A DNA stretch of 64,000 nucleotides from Actinomycetospora succinea (GCF_004363095.1 NZ_SNYO01000010.1:165008-229007), one strand, 5' to 3'. Counted from the first letter of the stretch, positions 41,239 through 49,369 are shown. The notes: generated from the letters alone by a model not told the origin. Program-made: numbers and translations.

Positions 41239-42027
41239 CTAGGACTCCTTCACCCGGATCGTCACCGGCCCGAGCCGGTCGAACTCGGCGCGGAACACGT
41301 CGCCCGCGGCCAGCGGCACGGCGGCGTGCAGGGCCCCGGTCATGATCATGTGGCCCGGCTCGAGCGCGACGCCGGCCTCGCCGAGGACGTTCGCCAGCCA
41401 CGCCACGACGGCCAGCGGGTCGCCGAGAGCGGCCGCGCCGGCGCCGGTGTCGACGAGCTCGCCGTTGCGGGTGAACGTCATGCCGATCAGCCGGGTGTCG
41501 AGCCCCTGGAGCGGCACGAGCCGCGAGGACACGGCCACCGCGCCGTTGGAGGCGAGGTCGGCGACGGTGTCGGCGAGCTTGATCCGCCAGTCGGCGATGC
41601 GGGAGTCGACGATCTCCATCGCCGCGGCGACCCCGGCGACGGCGGGCGCGACGTCGGTCGGCCCGATGCCCGGGCCCTGCAGGCGCGAGCCCAGGACGAA
41701 CACGATCTCGGCCTCGACCTTGGGCGCGATGAAGCGGTCGAGCGGGATCGCGTCGCCGTCGCGGTAGACCGTCGACGAGAGCACCGGGCCGTAGTCCGGG
41801 GTGTCGATCCCGATCATCTTCTGCATCGCCGCGGACGTGACGCCGACCTTGTGCCCGACGACCGTGTCGCCGTCGGCGAGCAGCAGCGGCACGAGCTCCT
41901 GCTGGATCGCGTAGCCGTCGGCCATGTCGAGGTCGGGCTCGGCGTCGGTGAAGGGCGGGATCGGGACGCGGGTGCGCCGCGCCTCGTACAGCGCCCGTGC
42001 CTTCGCGGCGGGGTCGGTGACGGCCAC
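41239..42027 (-). CDS. dmpE: 2-oxopent-4-enoate (2-keto-4-pentenoate) hydratase, DmpE/XylJ-like
   Basis: A 262-aa FAH-fold enzyme. VVGHKVGVTSAAMQKMIGID, FIAPKVEAEIVFVLG (metal-binding Glu) and DSRIADWRIKLADTVADLAS match the vinylpyruvate hydratase XylJ/DmpE, which adds water to 2-hydroxypenta-2,4-dienoate to give 4-hydroxy-2-oxovalerate, the substrate of the aldolase at 18461. The GTG follows immediately after the IclR stop (TGAGTG). So the lower meta-cleavage route is split between this operon and the BMC locus. Confidence 0.9.
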   Translation of the reverse strand: MAVTDPAAKARALYEARRTRVPIPPFTDAEPDLDMADGYAIQQELVPLLLADGDTVVGHKVGVTSAAMQKMIGIDTPDYGPVLSSTVYRDGDAIPLDRFIAPKVEAEIVFVLGSRLQGPGIGPTDVAPAVAGVAAAMEIVDSRIADWRIKLADTVADLASNGAVAVSSRLVPLQGLDTRLIGMTFTRNGELVDTGAGAAALGDPLAVVAWLANVLGEAGVALEPGHMIMTGALHAAVPLAAGDVFRAEFDRLGPVTIRVKES

Positions 42028-42858
42028 TCAGCTCTCCTTCTCCAGTAGCGGTGCGACGCGGAGCGCCGCGGAGCCGGCGCCGTCGGGAACAGCCTCTTCG
42101 GACCAGCCCAGCCGGCGGGACACGGCCTCGCCGGCCTCCACGATGGTGCGGGCCAGGCGCTTGCGGGGCATGGCGCGGAACCGGCTGACGGGCGCGCCGA
42201 TGCCGATCGCGGCGACGACGGCGCCGCGCGCGTCACGGATCGGGGCGGCCAGGGACGCGACGCCGACCTCGCGCTCGTCGACGGCGTCGGCCCACCCGCG
42301 GGCGCGCACGGTGGCCAGGGCCCGGCGCAGCTCGTCGGGGTCGGTCAGCGTGTGGGGCGTGTGGCGGGTCAGCGCCGCGGTGGCGAGGTAGCGCTCGCGC
42401 ACCGGCTCCGGCGCGAAGGCCAGGAGCACCTTGCCGGAGCTCGTGCAGTGCACCGGCACGCGGCGCCCGGTCTCGGTGAACAGCCGCAGCGCGTGGCTGG
42501 ACTCGAGCCGGTCGACGTAGACGACGTCGTGGCCGTCGAGCATCCCGACCTGCGCGGACTCGCCGGTCTCCTCGCGCAGGTGCGCGAGGACCGAGCCGGC
42601 GGCGGCGTGCAGGTCCATGTGCACGCGCACGGCCTCGCCCAGCTCGAAGACCACGAGACCGAGGCGGTAGCCGCCGGTGCGCGGGTCCTGCTCGACGAGC
42701 CCTTCCGCGGCGAGCGTGGTGAGCAGCCGGTGCACGGCGCTCTTGCCCAGGTCGAGGCGGCGGGACAGCTCCGAGACACCGAGCGACTCCTCGCGCGTGA
42801 GGAACGCCTTGAGCAGCCGTGCGGCGTTGGTGACCGTCTGCAGCGGCGCGTCGGTCAC
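42028..42858 (-). CDS. IclR-family transcriptional regulator
   Basis: A 276-aa IclR protein: TVTNAARLLKAFLTREESLG and LSRRLDLGKSAVHRLLTTL form the winged helix; GMLDGHDVVYVDRLESSHAL and CTSSGKVLLAFAPEPV the effector domain. It lies within the meta-cleavage operon, overlapping the upstream unknown gene by 4 bp (GTGA) and abutting the hydratase. It probably regulates this operon and the divergent dioxygenase genes; candidate operators lie at 43615-43652. Similar in sequence to the IclR at 31672. Confidence 0.9.
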   Translation of the reverse strand: MTDAPLQTVTNAARLLKAFLTREESLGVSELSRRLDLGKSAVHRLLTTLAAEGLVEQDPRTGGYRLGLVVFELGEAVRVHMDLHAAAGSVLAHLREETGESAQVGMLDGHDVVYVDRLESSHALRLFTETGRRVPVHCTSSGKVLLAFAPEPVRERYLATAALTRHTPHTLTDPDELRRALATVRARGWADAVDEREVGVASLAAPIRDARGAVVAAIGIGAPVSRFRAMPRKRLARTIVEAGEAVSRRLGWSEEAVPDGAGSAALRVAPLLEKES

Positions 42859-43580
42859 GCCGGTTCCTGGCCTAATGGGTCGAGCTCCGCTTCGCTCCGT
42901 CTCCCGGTGAACGCGTTCAGCAGGACCTTGCGCACCGCGTCCGGATCGGGCGTCGCACCGGGCCTCAACGAGGCGTCGACGGCCTCGCCGACCGCCGCGT
43001 CGTGCGGGCGGATCGCGCGCGCCAGCAGGATCTGGGCGCGGGCGAGGCCCGCGACGGCGGCGCCCTCCATCTCGTCGACCAGCGCCTCGCGGCCGCGGGC
43101 CCGGTCGCGCAGGCGCTCGAAGTCGCGCGCCGCGGCGGAGTGGGCGCTCGCCAGTCCGGAGCCGACGTGGCCCGCATGGTGGGGCGAGAGACCGGAGCCG
43201 GGCTGGGTGACCACGTGGTACACGACGGTCGAGATGCCCAGCGCGCCGCGCACCTTGTCCGACGCCGGCCCGTCCGACTCGTCGATGAGCCCGAGGGCGG
43301 GCACGACCACCGGGTCGTAGAAGCGCACGACCCACTCGAGGCCGTCGGCCGTCCCGGGCAGCTCCACCTCCTGGCCGCGCGGCGGCCCGAGGCCCTCGGT
43401 GGTGGCGAGGATGTGCAGGTTGCGCGCGCCGACCGCGGCCACGGTGACGCGGCCCGCCGCGATCAACGGCAGCCGCCCCTGCACCGCCGGCGGGAACGTC
43501 TCGGCCTGCTTCAGATAGGCGCGGTGGATGCCCTCGACGTAGCCGGCGACCGCGCGGCGCATGGCCATCGGATCCGCCAC
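42855..43580 (-). CDS. Unknown protein, first gene of the meta-cleavage operon
   Basis: A 241-aa soluble protein I cannot place. Visible features: MAMRRAVAGYVEGIHRAYL near the start, VGARNLHILATTEGLGPPRG, a His-rich stretch SGLSPHHAGHVGSGLASAHS (about 135-155), and a helical C-terminal third. The GTG at 43580 has GGGAGGAG 4 nt upstream. First in the operon and coupled to IclR by 4 bp, it is probably part of aromatic metabolism; a dehydratase- or decarboxylase-like enzyme is possible but no catalytic motif is recognised. Its 3' end is built from a dispersed repeat copy. Confidence 0.7.
   Translation of the reverse strand: MADPMAMRRAVAGYVEGIHRAYLKQAETFPPAVQGRLPLIAAGRVTVAAVGARNLHILATTEGLGPPRGQEVELPGTADGLEWVVRFYDPVVVPALGLIDESDGPASDKVRGALGISTVVYHVVTQPGSGLSPHHAGHVGSGLASAHSAAARDFERLRDRARGREALVDEMEGAAVAGLARAQILLARAIRPHDAAVGEAVDASLRPGATPDPDAVRKVLLNAFTGRRSEAELDPLGQEPA
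42875..42907 (+). repeat. Dispersed approximately 30-bp repeat, intact copy inside a gene end
   Basis: Begins ATGGGTCGAGCTCCGCTTCG and continues CTCCGTCTCCCGG. On the coding (minus) strand it encodes TGRRSEAELDP, near the C-terminus of the unknown protein. Confidence 0.65.
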
Positions 43581-43614
43581 GACGCTCCTCCCGTCAACCC
43601 CGGAAGGGAATCGT

Positions 43615-43652
43615 CGTTCCGGAAGTCGGAACGGCTTGCCTTCCTTCCGGAA
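43615..43652. promoter_or_regulatory. Candidate IclR operator region between divergent aromatic operons
   Basis: CGTTCC (43615-43620) and GGAACG (43628-43633) form an inverted repeat with a 7-nt spacer, and TTCCGGAA palindromes occur at 43617-43624 and 43645-43652. The sites lie between the divergent unknown gene/IclR operon and the catechol dioxygenase gene, upstream of the -10 box at 43665. Confidence 0.45.
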
Positions 43653-43664
43653 CGCTAGGGCGGT

Positions 43665-43670
43665 TAGCGT
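43665..43670 (+). promoter_or_regulatory. Putative -10 box of the tandem dioxygenase operon
   Basis: TAGCGT at 43665-43670, placing the transcript start near 43678 and leaving a leader of about 37 nt with a GGGAAAGG ribosome site before the ATG at 43715. Confidence 0.45.
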
Positions 43671-43714
43671 CGCGGCGTCAAGGAAGCCTCCCCGCCCGGG
43701 AAAGGGCATCTCGC

Positions 43715-44629
43715 ATGGGAATCCTCCGGCTGGCCCACGTCGACGTCCGCACGCCCGACCTCGATCTCTCGACGGCGTACTACACCGAGGTGATGGGCCT
43801 CCAGCAGGTGGCGCGCACCGACGACTGCGTCTACCTCAAGTGCTGGGACGAGGAGGACCACCACTCCCTGCGGATGCGCTACAACCCGCGCACCGGGATG
43901 GACTCGTTCACCTTCCGCGTCGAGGAGGAGGACGACCTCCACGAGTTCGAGAAGAAGGTCGAGGCCTACGGCTGCCCCACGACGCGCGTGAGCCGCGGCG
44001 GCGCCGTCGGCCAGGGCGAGTCGATCCGGTTCGAGGTGCCGTCGGGCCAGATCATGGAGCTCGTCTGGGACATCGAGAAGACCGGCAACCTGCTCGGCAA
44101 GCACAACCCCTCGCCGGTCCCGCCGCCCGACCTGCCCGGCATCGCGCCCCCGCGCATGGACCACATGCTGGTCAACGCGGAGGAGGTCGCGGAGTCCGCG
44201 TCGTTCTTCATGGACGTGCTCGGGATGCGCATGACCGAGCAGGTCCTCGACGGCAACGGCCACCAGCTCGGCGTGTGGCTCGCGGGCAACACCCGCTCCC
44301 CGCACGACATCGCGATCGTCAACGGCCCCAACGGCGCCCTGCACCACTGGGCGTACTGGCTCGACGACTGGGACCACATCCGCAAGGCCGCCGACACGCT
44401 GGCCTTCAACGGGGTGCAGATCGACCAGGGCCCGACGCGTCACGGCGTCACCCGCGGCAACACCATCTACTTCTTCGACCCGCTCGGCATCCGCAACGAG
44501 GTCTTCACCGGCGGCTACTGGGTCGACCCCGACACCGAGATCCTCACCTGGACCGAGGACAACTTCGGCAAGGGCCTCTTCTACTACGAGAACGTCATCA
44601 GCCAGCGGTTCCTGCGGATGCACACGTAA
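43715..44629 (+). CDS. Catechol 2,3-dioxygenase-type extradiol dioxygenase (VOC fold), copy 1
   Basis: A 304-aa two-domain class I extradiol dioxygenase of the XylE/DmpB group. His150 (RMDHMLVN), His211 (ALHHWAYW) and Glu262 (RNEVFTGGYW) sit three residues before the classical XylE ligands H153, H214 and E265. It should cleave a catechol ring to a 2-hydroxymuconic semialdehyde, using Fe(II). First gene of an operon with a second dioxygenase, a histidine phosphatase and an IclR regulator. Confidence 0.92.
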   Translation: MGILRLAHVDVRTPDLDLSTAYYTEVMGLQQVARTDDCVYLKCWDEEDHHSLRMRYNPRTGMDSFTFRVEEEDDLHEFEKKVEAYGCPTTRVSRGGAVGQGESIRFEVPSGQIMELVWDIEKTGNLLGKHNPSPVPPPDLPGIAPPRMDHMLVNAEEVAESASFFMDVLGMRMTEQVLDGNGHQLGVWLAGNTRSPHDIAIVNGPNGALHHWAYWLDDWDHIRKAADTLAFNGVQIDQGPTRHGVTRGNTIYFFDPLGIRNEVFTGGYWVDPDTEILTWTEDNFGKGLFYYENVISQRFLRMHT

Positions 44630-44643
44630 GGGGACGGACGATC

Positions 44644-45582
44644 GTGGCCACCACCTCCGACCGGATCATCCGGTTGCAGCACGTCGAGGTCCGGGTCCCC
44701 GACCTGGAGCTCGCCACCGCCTACTACACCGAGGTCCTCGGCCTGCTGGAGACCGCGCGCGACGAGCGCGACGGCGCTCCGCGGGTCTTCCTCAAGTGCT
44801 GGGACGAGCGCGAGCACCACTCGGTGATCCTGCGCGAGGCCCCCACCCACGGCCTCGACCACATGTCGTTCAAGCTCAACGAGGCCGCCGACCTCGACCA
44901 CTTCACCGCGAAGCTCGAGGCGGCCGGCGTGCCGGTCAAGCGCTTCGCGGCCCGCGAGCTGGGTCCGGGCTGGGGCGAGGCGATCCGCTTCGAGGCCCCG
45001 TCGGGCCACCTCGTCGAGCTCACGCACGGCACCGAGCGGATCGGCAACATGCTGCCGAAGACGAACCCGCCGCCCCGTCCGCAGGACCTCATCGGGATCG
45101 CGCCGCCGCGCCTGGACCACCTGTTCGTCATGGCCGAGGACGTCGAGGCGTTCACGGCGTTCTTCACCGAGCTGCTCGAGTTCCGGCTCACCGAGCAGAT
45201 CCTCGCCAACGACGGCCACCAGCTCGCGACGTTCCTCGAGCACTCGCACACCCCGCACGACATCGCCGTCATCACCGGGCCGAACGGGGCGCTGCACCAC
45301 TTCGCGTTCTGGATGGACGACTGGAACGGCATCCGCGAGGCGGCCGACGCGCTCGCCTACCACGGCGTGACGATCGACGTGGCCCCCACGCGCCACGGCG
45401 TGACCCGCGGCTACACGACCTACTTCTTCGACCCCTCGGGCAACCGCAACGAGCTCTTCACCGGCGGGTACTGGGTCGACCCCGACTTCGAACCGATCAC
45501 CTGGACCGAGGAGGAGATGGGGCGCGCCATCTTCTACTACCACCGCCAGGTCAACGAGCGCTTCTTCACGGTGCACTCGTGA
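44644..45582 (+). CDS. Catechol 2,3-dioxygenase-type extradiol dioxygenase (VOC fold), copy 2
   Basis: A 312-aa tandem paralogue of the preceding gene, with ligands His159 (RLDHLFVM), His219 (ALHHFAFW) and Glu270 (RNELFTGGYW). The region RHGVTRGYTTYFFDPSGNRN is nearly the same in both copies, while the N-terminal domains differ more. Two active paralogues suggest different catechol substituents. GTG start with AAGGGG upstream; GTGA overlap with the phosphatase gene. Confidence 0.92.
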   Translation: MATTSDRIIRLQHVEVRVPDLELATAYYTEVLGLLETARDERDGAPRVFLKCWDEREHHSVILREAPTHGLDHMSFKLNEAADLDHFTAKLEAAGVPVKRFAARELGPGWGEAIRFEAPSGHLVELTHGTERIGNMLPKTNPPPRPQDLIGIAPPRLDHLFVMAEDVEAFTAFFTELLEFRLTEQILANDGHQLATFLEHSHTPHDIAVITGPNGALHHFAFWMDDWNGIREAADALAYHGVTIDVAPTRHGVTRGYTTYFFDPSGNRNELFTGGYWVDPDFEPITWTEEEMGRAIFYYHRQVNERFFTVHS

Positions 45583-46634
45583 CGGGCACCGAGCAGCGCC
45601 CGGACGCCCGCTCCGTCCACCGCTACGAGGCCCCGGACTACCTGTCGCGCTACCGCTCGCGCCGCGGCGGCACGACGGACGCCCCGGCCACGCCCGAGGA
45701 CGACAGCACCCCCCTGTACCTGCGCCGCTTCCGCGAGCGCGCCTCGGCCCCGAGCGACACGGGCACCGTCTCCTACGAGGGGAAGACGTTCACGCCGGCG
45801 CTCGCCGAGGCGAGCCGCGGCAAGGAGGTCGCGGCGCCGGTAGAGCGCCGCGCGTCGGAGAAGATCGTCTGCGAGATCTCGATCATCCGGCACGGCATCA
45901 CCCAGGGCTACTCCACCGACGCCGGCCTGACCCCGATGGGCGGCTGGCAGGCCCACCGCCGCGGCCACGAGCTCGCGCGGCGTTTCGACCACGGCGACAG
46001 GGTGCGCCTGGTCTGCGCCGACACCAACCGCGCCCGCCAGACCGCCGACCAGCTCTACAACGGGGTCACCGACGGTCTGCAGATGTGGGGCATTGACGCG
46101 GAGATCACCGAGAAGGAGCCGATCCCGGAGCTGCGCAACTTCGGGGTCTGGACCCCGGACGGCCTGCGCGACGTCACGTCGGCGTTCCGGCAGTACCAGG
46201 CCACGAACGAGACCCTCGAGCGGCTCGCCGTCGGCGACCGCCCGCGCTGGCTCGTCGAGATCGACCGCTTCTACCGGACGCAGCTGGGCGGGGCGGACCC
46301 GATCCAGGAGTGGCTGACGATCCCGATGATGTACTTCGAGCCGCCGGCGATGTGCGTGCGCCGGTTCTGGCGCGGGTTCCACCGGCTGATCACCGAGTCG
46401 ACGCAGCCCGACGGCTCGCTGACCCACCGCCGCATCCTCGCCGCGACCCACTCCGGGCCGATGCGCGCGTTCGCCACCTGGGCCCACGGCTACGACCCCG
46501 GCGAGCCGCTGAACACCGAGGAGATCCGGATCAAGATGCGCGAGGGCTGCCGGACCGCCTTCGTGTCCTACCGCAACCGGGTCACCGAGGTGAACGTGCC
46601 GCCGCCGGACGAGTTCCCGCACTGGGAGGCCTGA
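45579..46634 (+). CDS. Histidine phosphatase family protein with N-terminal extension
   Basis: A 351-aa protein. After a hydrophilic, Arg/Ser-rich extension of about 95 residues, the fold begins CEISIIRHGITQGYSTDAGL (phospho-His about residue 104), with a late His in LAATHSGPMRAFATWAHG. MYFEPPAMC parallels the phosphatase at 3922. The gene overlaps the dioxygenase gene (GTGA) and IclR gene (TGATG), so it belongs to the catechol operon. Hydrolysis of an aryl phosphate before ring cleavage would link it to the PpsA/PpsB-like enzymes (inference); no phosphatase is needed in the standard meta pathway. Confidence 0.85.
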   Translation: MTGTEQRPDARSVHRYEAPDYLSRYRSRRGGTTDAPATPEDDSTPLYLRRFRERASAPSDTGTVSYEGKTFTPALAEASRGKEVAAPVERRASEKIVCEISIIRHGITQGYSTDAGLTPMGGWQAHRRGHELARRFDHGDRVRLVCADTNRARQTADQLYNGVTDGLQMWGIDAEITEKEPIPELRNFGVWTPDGLRDVTSAFRQYQATNETLERLAVGDRPRWLVEIDRFYRTQLGGADPIQEWLTIPMMYFEPPAMCVRRFWRGFHRLITESTQPDGSLTHRRILAATHSGPMRAFATWAHGYDPGEPLNTEEIRIKMREGCRTAFVSYRNRVTEVNVPPPDEFPHWEA

Positions 46635-47449
46635 TGACCGTCCTCTCGCTCCCTCCGCTGGACCTCGACGCCGGCGGCGCCCCCGAGGACGACTCCCCGC
46701 TCCGGTCGGTCTCGACGGCGGTGTCGGTCCTCGACTGCTTCGCCGACGAGGCCGAGCTCGGCGCGACGCGTGTCGCCGCCCGGCTCGGGATCGCCAAGAG
46801 CACGGCGTGCCGGATGCTGGCGGCGCTCGCCACCGGCGGGCTGCTCGAGCGCACCGGCTCGGGCCGCTACCGCCTGGGCCTGCGGCTCTTCGAGTACGGC
46901 CAGCTCGCCGTCGACCGCCTCATGCTGCGCGACGTCGCGCTCCCGGCGATGGGCGAACTGCGCGAGCTCGTGCGCGAGACCATCCAGCTCGGCGTCAGCG
47001 TCGGCACCGACGTGCTCTACGTCGAGCGCGCCGAGGCCGCCGGCATGAACGTCCGCTTCCGCAGCGAGCACCGCCGCAACCCGGCGCACTCGTCGAGCGC
47101 GGGCCGGGTGCTGGCCGCCGCGGACCCGGCGCTGATCACCGCGATCCTCGAGCGCGGGCTGCAGCGGTACACGCCGTTCACGGTGGTCGACCCGCTGCGC
47201 TACCGGCAGATCCTCGCGATCACCCGCGACCAGGGCTACGCGACCTCCCGCGAGGAGTTCGAGCCCGGCTGGTCGTCGATCGCCGCGCCGATCACGCTGA
47301 CCCGCGGTGGGCGTCCGCACCCGGTCGCCGCCCTGTCGGTGGTCGGACCGACGTCCCGCGTGCTCGGACCCCGCAAGCCGGCGGTCGTCCAGGGCGTGCG
47401 CCGGGCCGCCGCGCGCATCTCCGCCGACCTGGAGCGGGCGCGGGGCTGA
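46634..47449 (+). CDS. IclR-family transcriptional regulator
   Basis: A 271-aa IclR protein: SVSTAVSVLDCFADEAELG and AARLGIAKSTACRMLAALA form the DNA-binding part; RLGLRLFEYGQLAVDRLML and SSSAGRVLAAADPA belong to the effector domain. Last gene of the catechol dioxygenase operon, starting inside the phosphatase stop (TGATG). The fourth IclR gene of the window. It ends convergent to the FAD monooxygenase gene with an 18-nt gap. Confidence 0.9.
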   Translation: MTVLSLPPLDLDAGGAPEDDSPLRSVSTAVSVLDCFADEAELGATRVAARLGIAKSTACRMLAALATGGLLERTGSGRYRLGLRLFEYGQLAVDRLMLRDVALPAMGELRELVRETIQLGVSVGTDVLYVERAEAAGMNVRFRSEHRRNPAHSSSAGRVLAAADPALITAILERGLQRYTPFTVVDPLRYRQILAITRDQGYATSREEFEPGWSSIAAPITLTRGGRPHPVAALSVVGPTSRVLGPRKPAVVQGVRRAAARISADLERARG

Positions 47450-47467
47450 CCCCTCGCGAGGTGCCAC

Positions 47468-48568
47468 TCACGATGTGAACGCCGCGACCAGACCGTGCGG
47501 CGCGGCGTCGCCGAACATGAGGTCGTAGAGCTCGCTGCCGTCGGTCGCCGCGGCCTCGCCGCGGGGGAACAGGGCCTGCTCGTACGCGTCGAGGGCGGAC
47601 TCCACATCGCTCGCGCGGGCGAGCGCGAGCGCGAGCGCCAGCTCCGCGCCGTCCTGCATCGCGATGTTGGCGCCCTCGCCGTTCGGGGGCGCCAGGTGGG
47701 CGGCGTCGCCGACGAGCGTCACGCCCGGCACGCGGTCCCAGCGGTGACCGATCGGGAGGGTGTTGAGGGGCCGGACGACCGGGGCGGTGTCGGACTCGGT
47801 GATCAGGGCCGTGAGCTCCGGCGCCCAGCCGTCGAACTCGGCCGCCACCTGCTCGACATCGGTGTCCGCGAACCACTCCTGGGGCTTCGACAGCGCGATG
47901 TAGGCGTGCAGGGTCTCGCCGGCCTCGCGGTGGGCCTGGATGCCCTTGCCCGGCTCGGGCGCCATGAGCGAGCCGCCGCCGACCGCCGCGGCCGCCGCCG
48001 GGTGGCGGGTGTCGCCGTCGAAGAGCCAGGTCTCGACGAACGTGGTGCCCGAGTACGTCGGGGTGGCGTCGGAGAGCAGCGGGCGGACCCGTGACCACGC
48101 GCCGTCGGCGCCGACGAGCAGGTCCGTCGTGACCGTGCCGCCGTCGGCGAACGCCACCTCGTGGCGGCCGCCGCCGAGGGCGCGGACCTCGGTGACCTTG
48201 TGGCCCCACCGCACGGTGCCCTCGGGCAGGGAGTCGAGCAGGAGACGGCGCAGGTCGGCGCGCTGCACCTCGGGACGCCCACCGTGCCCGTCGTCGCCCT
48301 CCTCGTAGAGGACGGTGCCGTCGCGGTCGAGGATGCGCATCGCCTGGCGGCCCTCGAGGACGAGCGCACGGAACTCCTCGGTCAGCCGCGCCGCCGCGAG
48401 CGCCGGCTGCCCGTTCCCGGCGTGGATGTCGAGCATCCCGCCCTGGGCCCGCGAGGTCGGTGAGGGTTCGGCCTCGTACACCGTGGCCGGGATGTCGTGG
48501 ACGGCCAGGACGCGGGCGAGCACGAGGCCGCCGAGCCCGGCACCGATGATCATGACGTGGGTGGTCAT
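47468..48568 (-). CDS. FAD-dependent monooxygenase (TetX/PHBH-like)
   Basis: A 366-aa class A flavoprotein monooxygenase: VMIIGAGLGGLVLARVLAVH (GxGxxG, FAD ADP part), the DG motif in LLVGADGAWSRVRP, and the GD motif VTLVGDAAHLAPPNGEGAN. Close relatives oxidise tetracyclines, antibiotics or aromatic acids; substrate not assignable. The ATG at 48568 follows GGAGGAA. It is divergent from a TetR gene, with two TetR-type operators between them, which strongly suggests repression released by the substrate. Confidence 0.92.
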   Translation of the reverse strand: MTTHVMIIGAGLGGLVLARVLAVHDIPATVYEAEPSPTSRAQGGMLDIHAGNGQPALAAARLTEEFRALVLEGRQAMRILDRDGTVLYEEGDDGHGGRPEVQRADLRRLLLDSLPEGTVRWGHKVTEVRALGGGRHEVAFADGGTVTTDLLVGADGAWSRVRPLLSDATPTYSGTTFVETWLFDGDTRHPAAAAAVGGGSLMAPEPGKGIQAHREAGETLHAYIALSKPQEWFADTDVEQVAAEFDGWAPELTALITESDTAPVVRPLNTLPIGHRWDRVPGVTLVGDAAHLAPPNGEGANIAMQDGAELALALALARASDVESALDAYEQALFPRGEAAATDGSELYDLMFGDAAPHGLVAAFTS

Positions 48569-48588
48569 GGTTCCTCCTCCGAGGTTCG

Positions 48589-48634
48589 TGGAACAATGTT
48601 CCAATCGTTGACCTGAGCTTGGAACGCCGTTCCA
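48589..48634. promoter_or_regulatory. Two TetR-type operators between the monooxygenase and TetR genes
   Basis: TGGAACAATGTTCCA (48589-48603) and TGGAACGCCGTTCCA (48620-48634) are perfect 6+3+6 palindromes with centres 31 bp apart, about three helical turns. They lie between the divergent starts at 48568 and 48646. Confidence 0.75.
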
Positions 48635-48645
48635 CCCGTGTCAAG

Positions 48646-49359
48646 ATGGCCGCCGTGTCCTCCCCGTCACGTCGCCGCACCGAGGCGCTCTCCCGCGAGC
48701 GCATCGTCGACGCCGCCGTCGCCCTGCTCGACGACGCGGGTGAGGGCGGGCTGACGTTCCGCGCGCTGTCGCAGGCGCTGGCGACCGGGCCCGGGGCGAT
48801 CTACCACCACGTGGCGAACAAGGAGGAGCTGCTCGCGGCGGCGACGGACGCCGTCGTCGCCGGGACACTCGCCGACGAGCCCGACGGGACTCCGCAGGAC
48901 AAGGTCCGGGCCCTCGCGCTCGGCCTGTTCGACGCCATCGACGCGCACCCGTGGGTCGCGGGCGGGCTCACCGCGAGCTCCTGGCAGGCGACGTCACCGC
49001 GGATCTTCGAGAAGGTCGGCCGGCAGGTCCGCGACCTCGGCGTGCCGCACGACCGCTGGTTCACGGTGACCTCGGTGCTCGTCCAGTACATCCTGGGTGC
49101 CGCCGCCCAGAACGCCGCCAACGCGCGGATCCTCGGCCCCGACGTCGATCGCGACGAGTTCCTCGGGGCCGTGTCGACGACCTGGGAGGAGCTCGACACC
49201 GACGAGTACGCGTTCACCCGCACCGTCGCCGACCAGATGCGCTCCCACGACGACCGCGAGCAGTTCCTCGAGGGGATCGACCTGGTGCTCGCGGGCATCG
49301 GCACGACCGTTCGCCCCACCGGAACACCTGTGATGCCCGCCTCCCCGTCGCGCTCCTAG
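48646..49359 (+). CDS. TetR-family transcriptional regulator
   Basis: A 237-aa regulator with the N-terminal HTH (SRERIVDAAVALLDDAGEGG, LTFRALSQALATGPGAIYHH) and a helical ligand-binding domain of the TetR_C_7/TetR-like type. The ATG at 48646 or the GTG at 48655 are both possible; the former is used. It most likely binds the two TGGAAC-N3-GTTCCA sites just upstream and controls the divergent monooxygenase and itself. The stop codon overlaps the promoter-like box of the next gene. Confidence 0.9.
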   Translation: MAAVSSPSRRRTEALSRERIVDAAVALLDDAGEGGLTFRALSQALATGPGAIYHHVANKEELLAAATDAVVAGTLADEPDGTPQDKVRALALGLFDAIDAHPWVAGGLTASSWQATSPRIFEKVGRQVRDLGVPHDRWFTVTSVLVQYILGAAAQNAANARILGPDVDRDEFLGAVSTTWEELDTDEYAFTRTVADQMRSHDDREQFLEGIDLVLAGIGTTVRPTGTPVMPASPSRS

Positions 49360-49369
49360 CGTCGGTGCC
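49357..49369 (+). promoter_or_regulatory. Possible leaderless promoter of the MetE-like gene, overlapping the TetR stop
   Basis: TAGCGT (49357-49362) plus 7 nt precedes the ATG at 49370. The TAG is also the TetR stop codon, so promoter function is uncertain; no Shine-Dalgarno is seen for the downstream gene. Confidence 0.4.
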
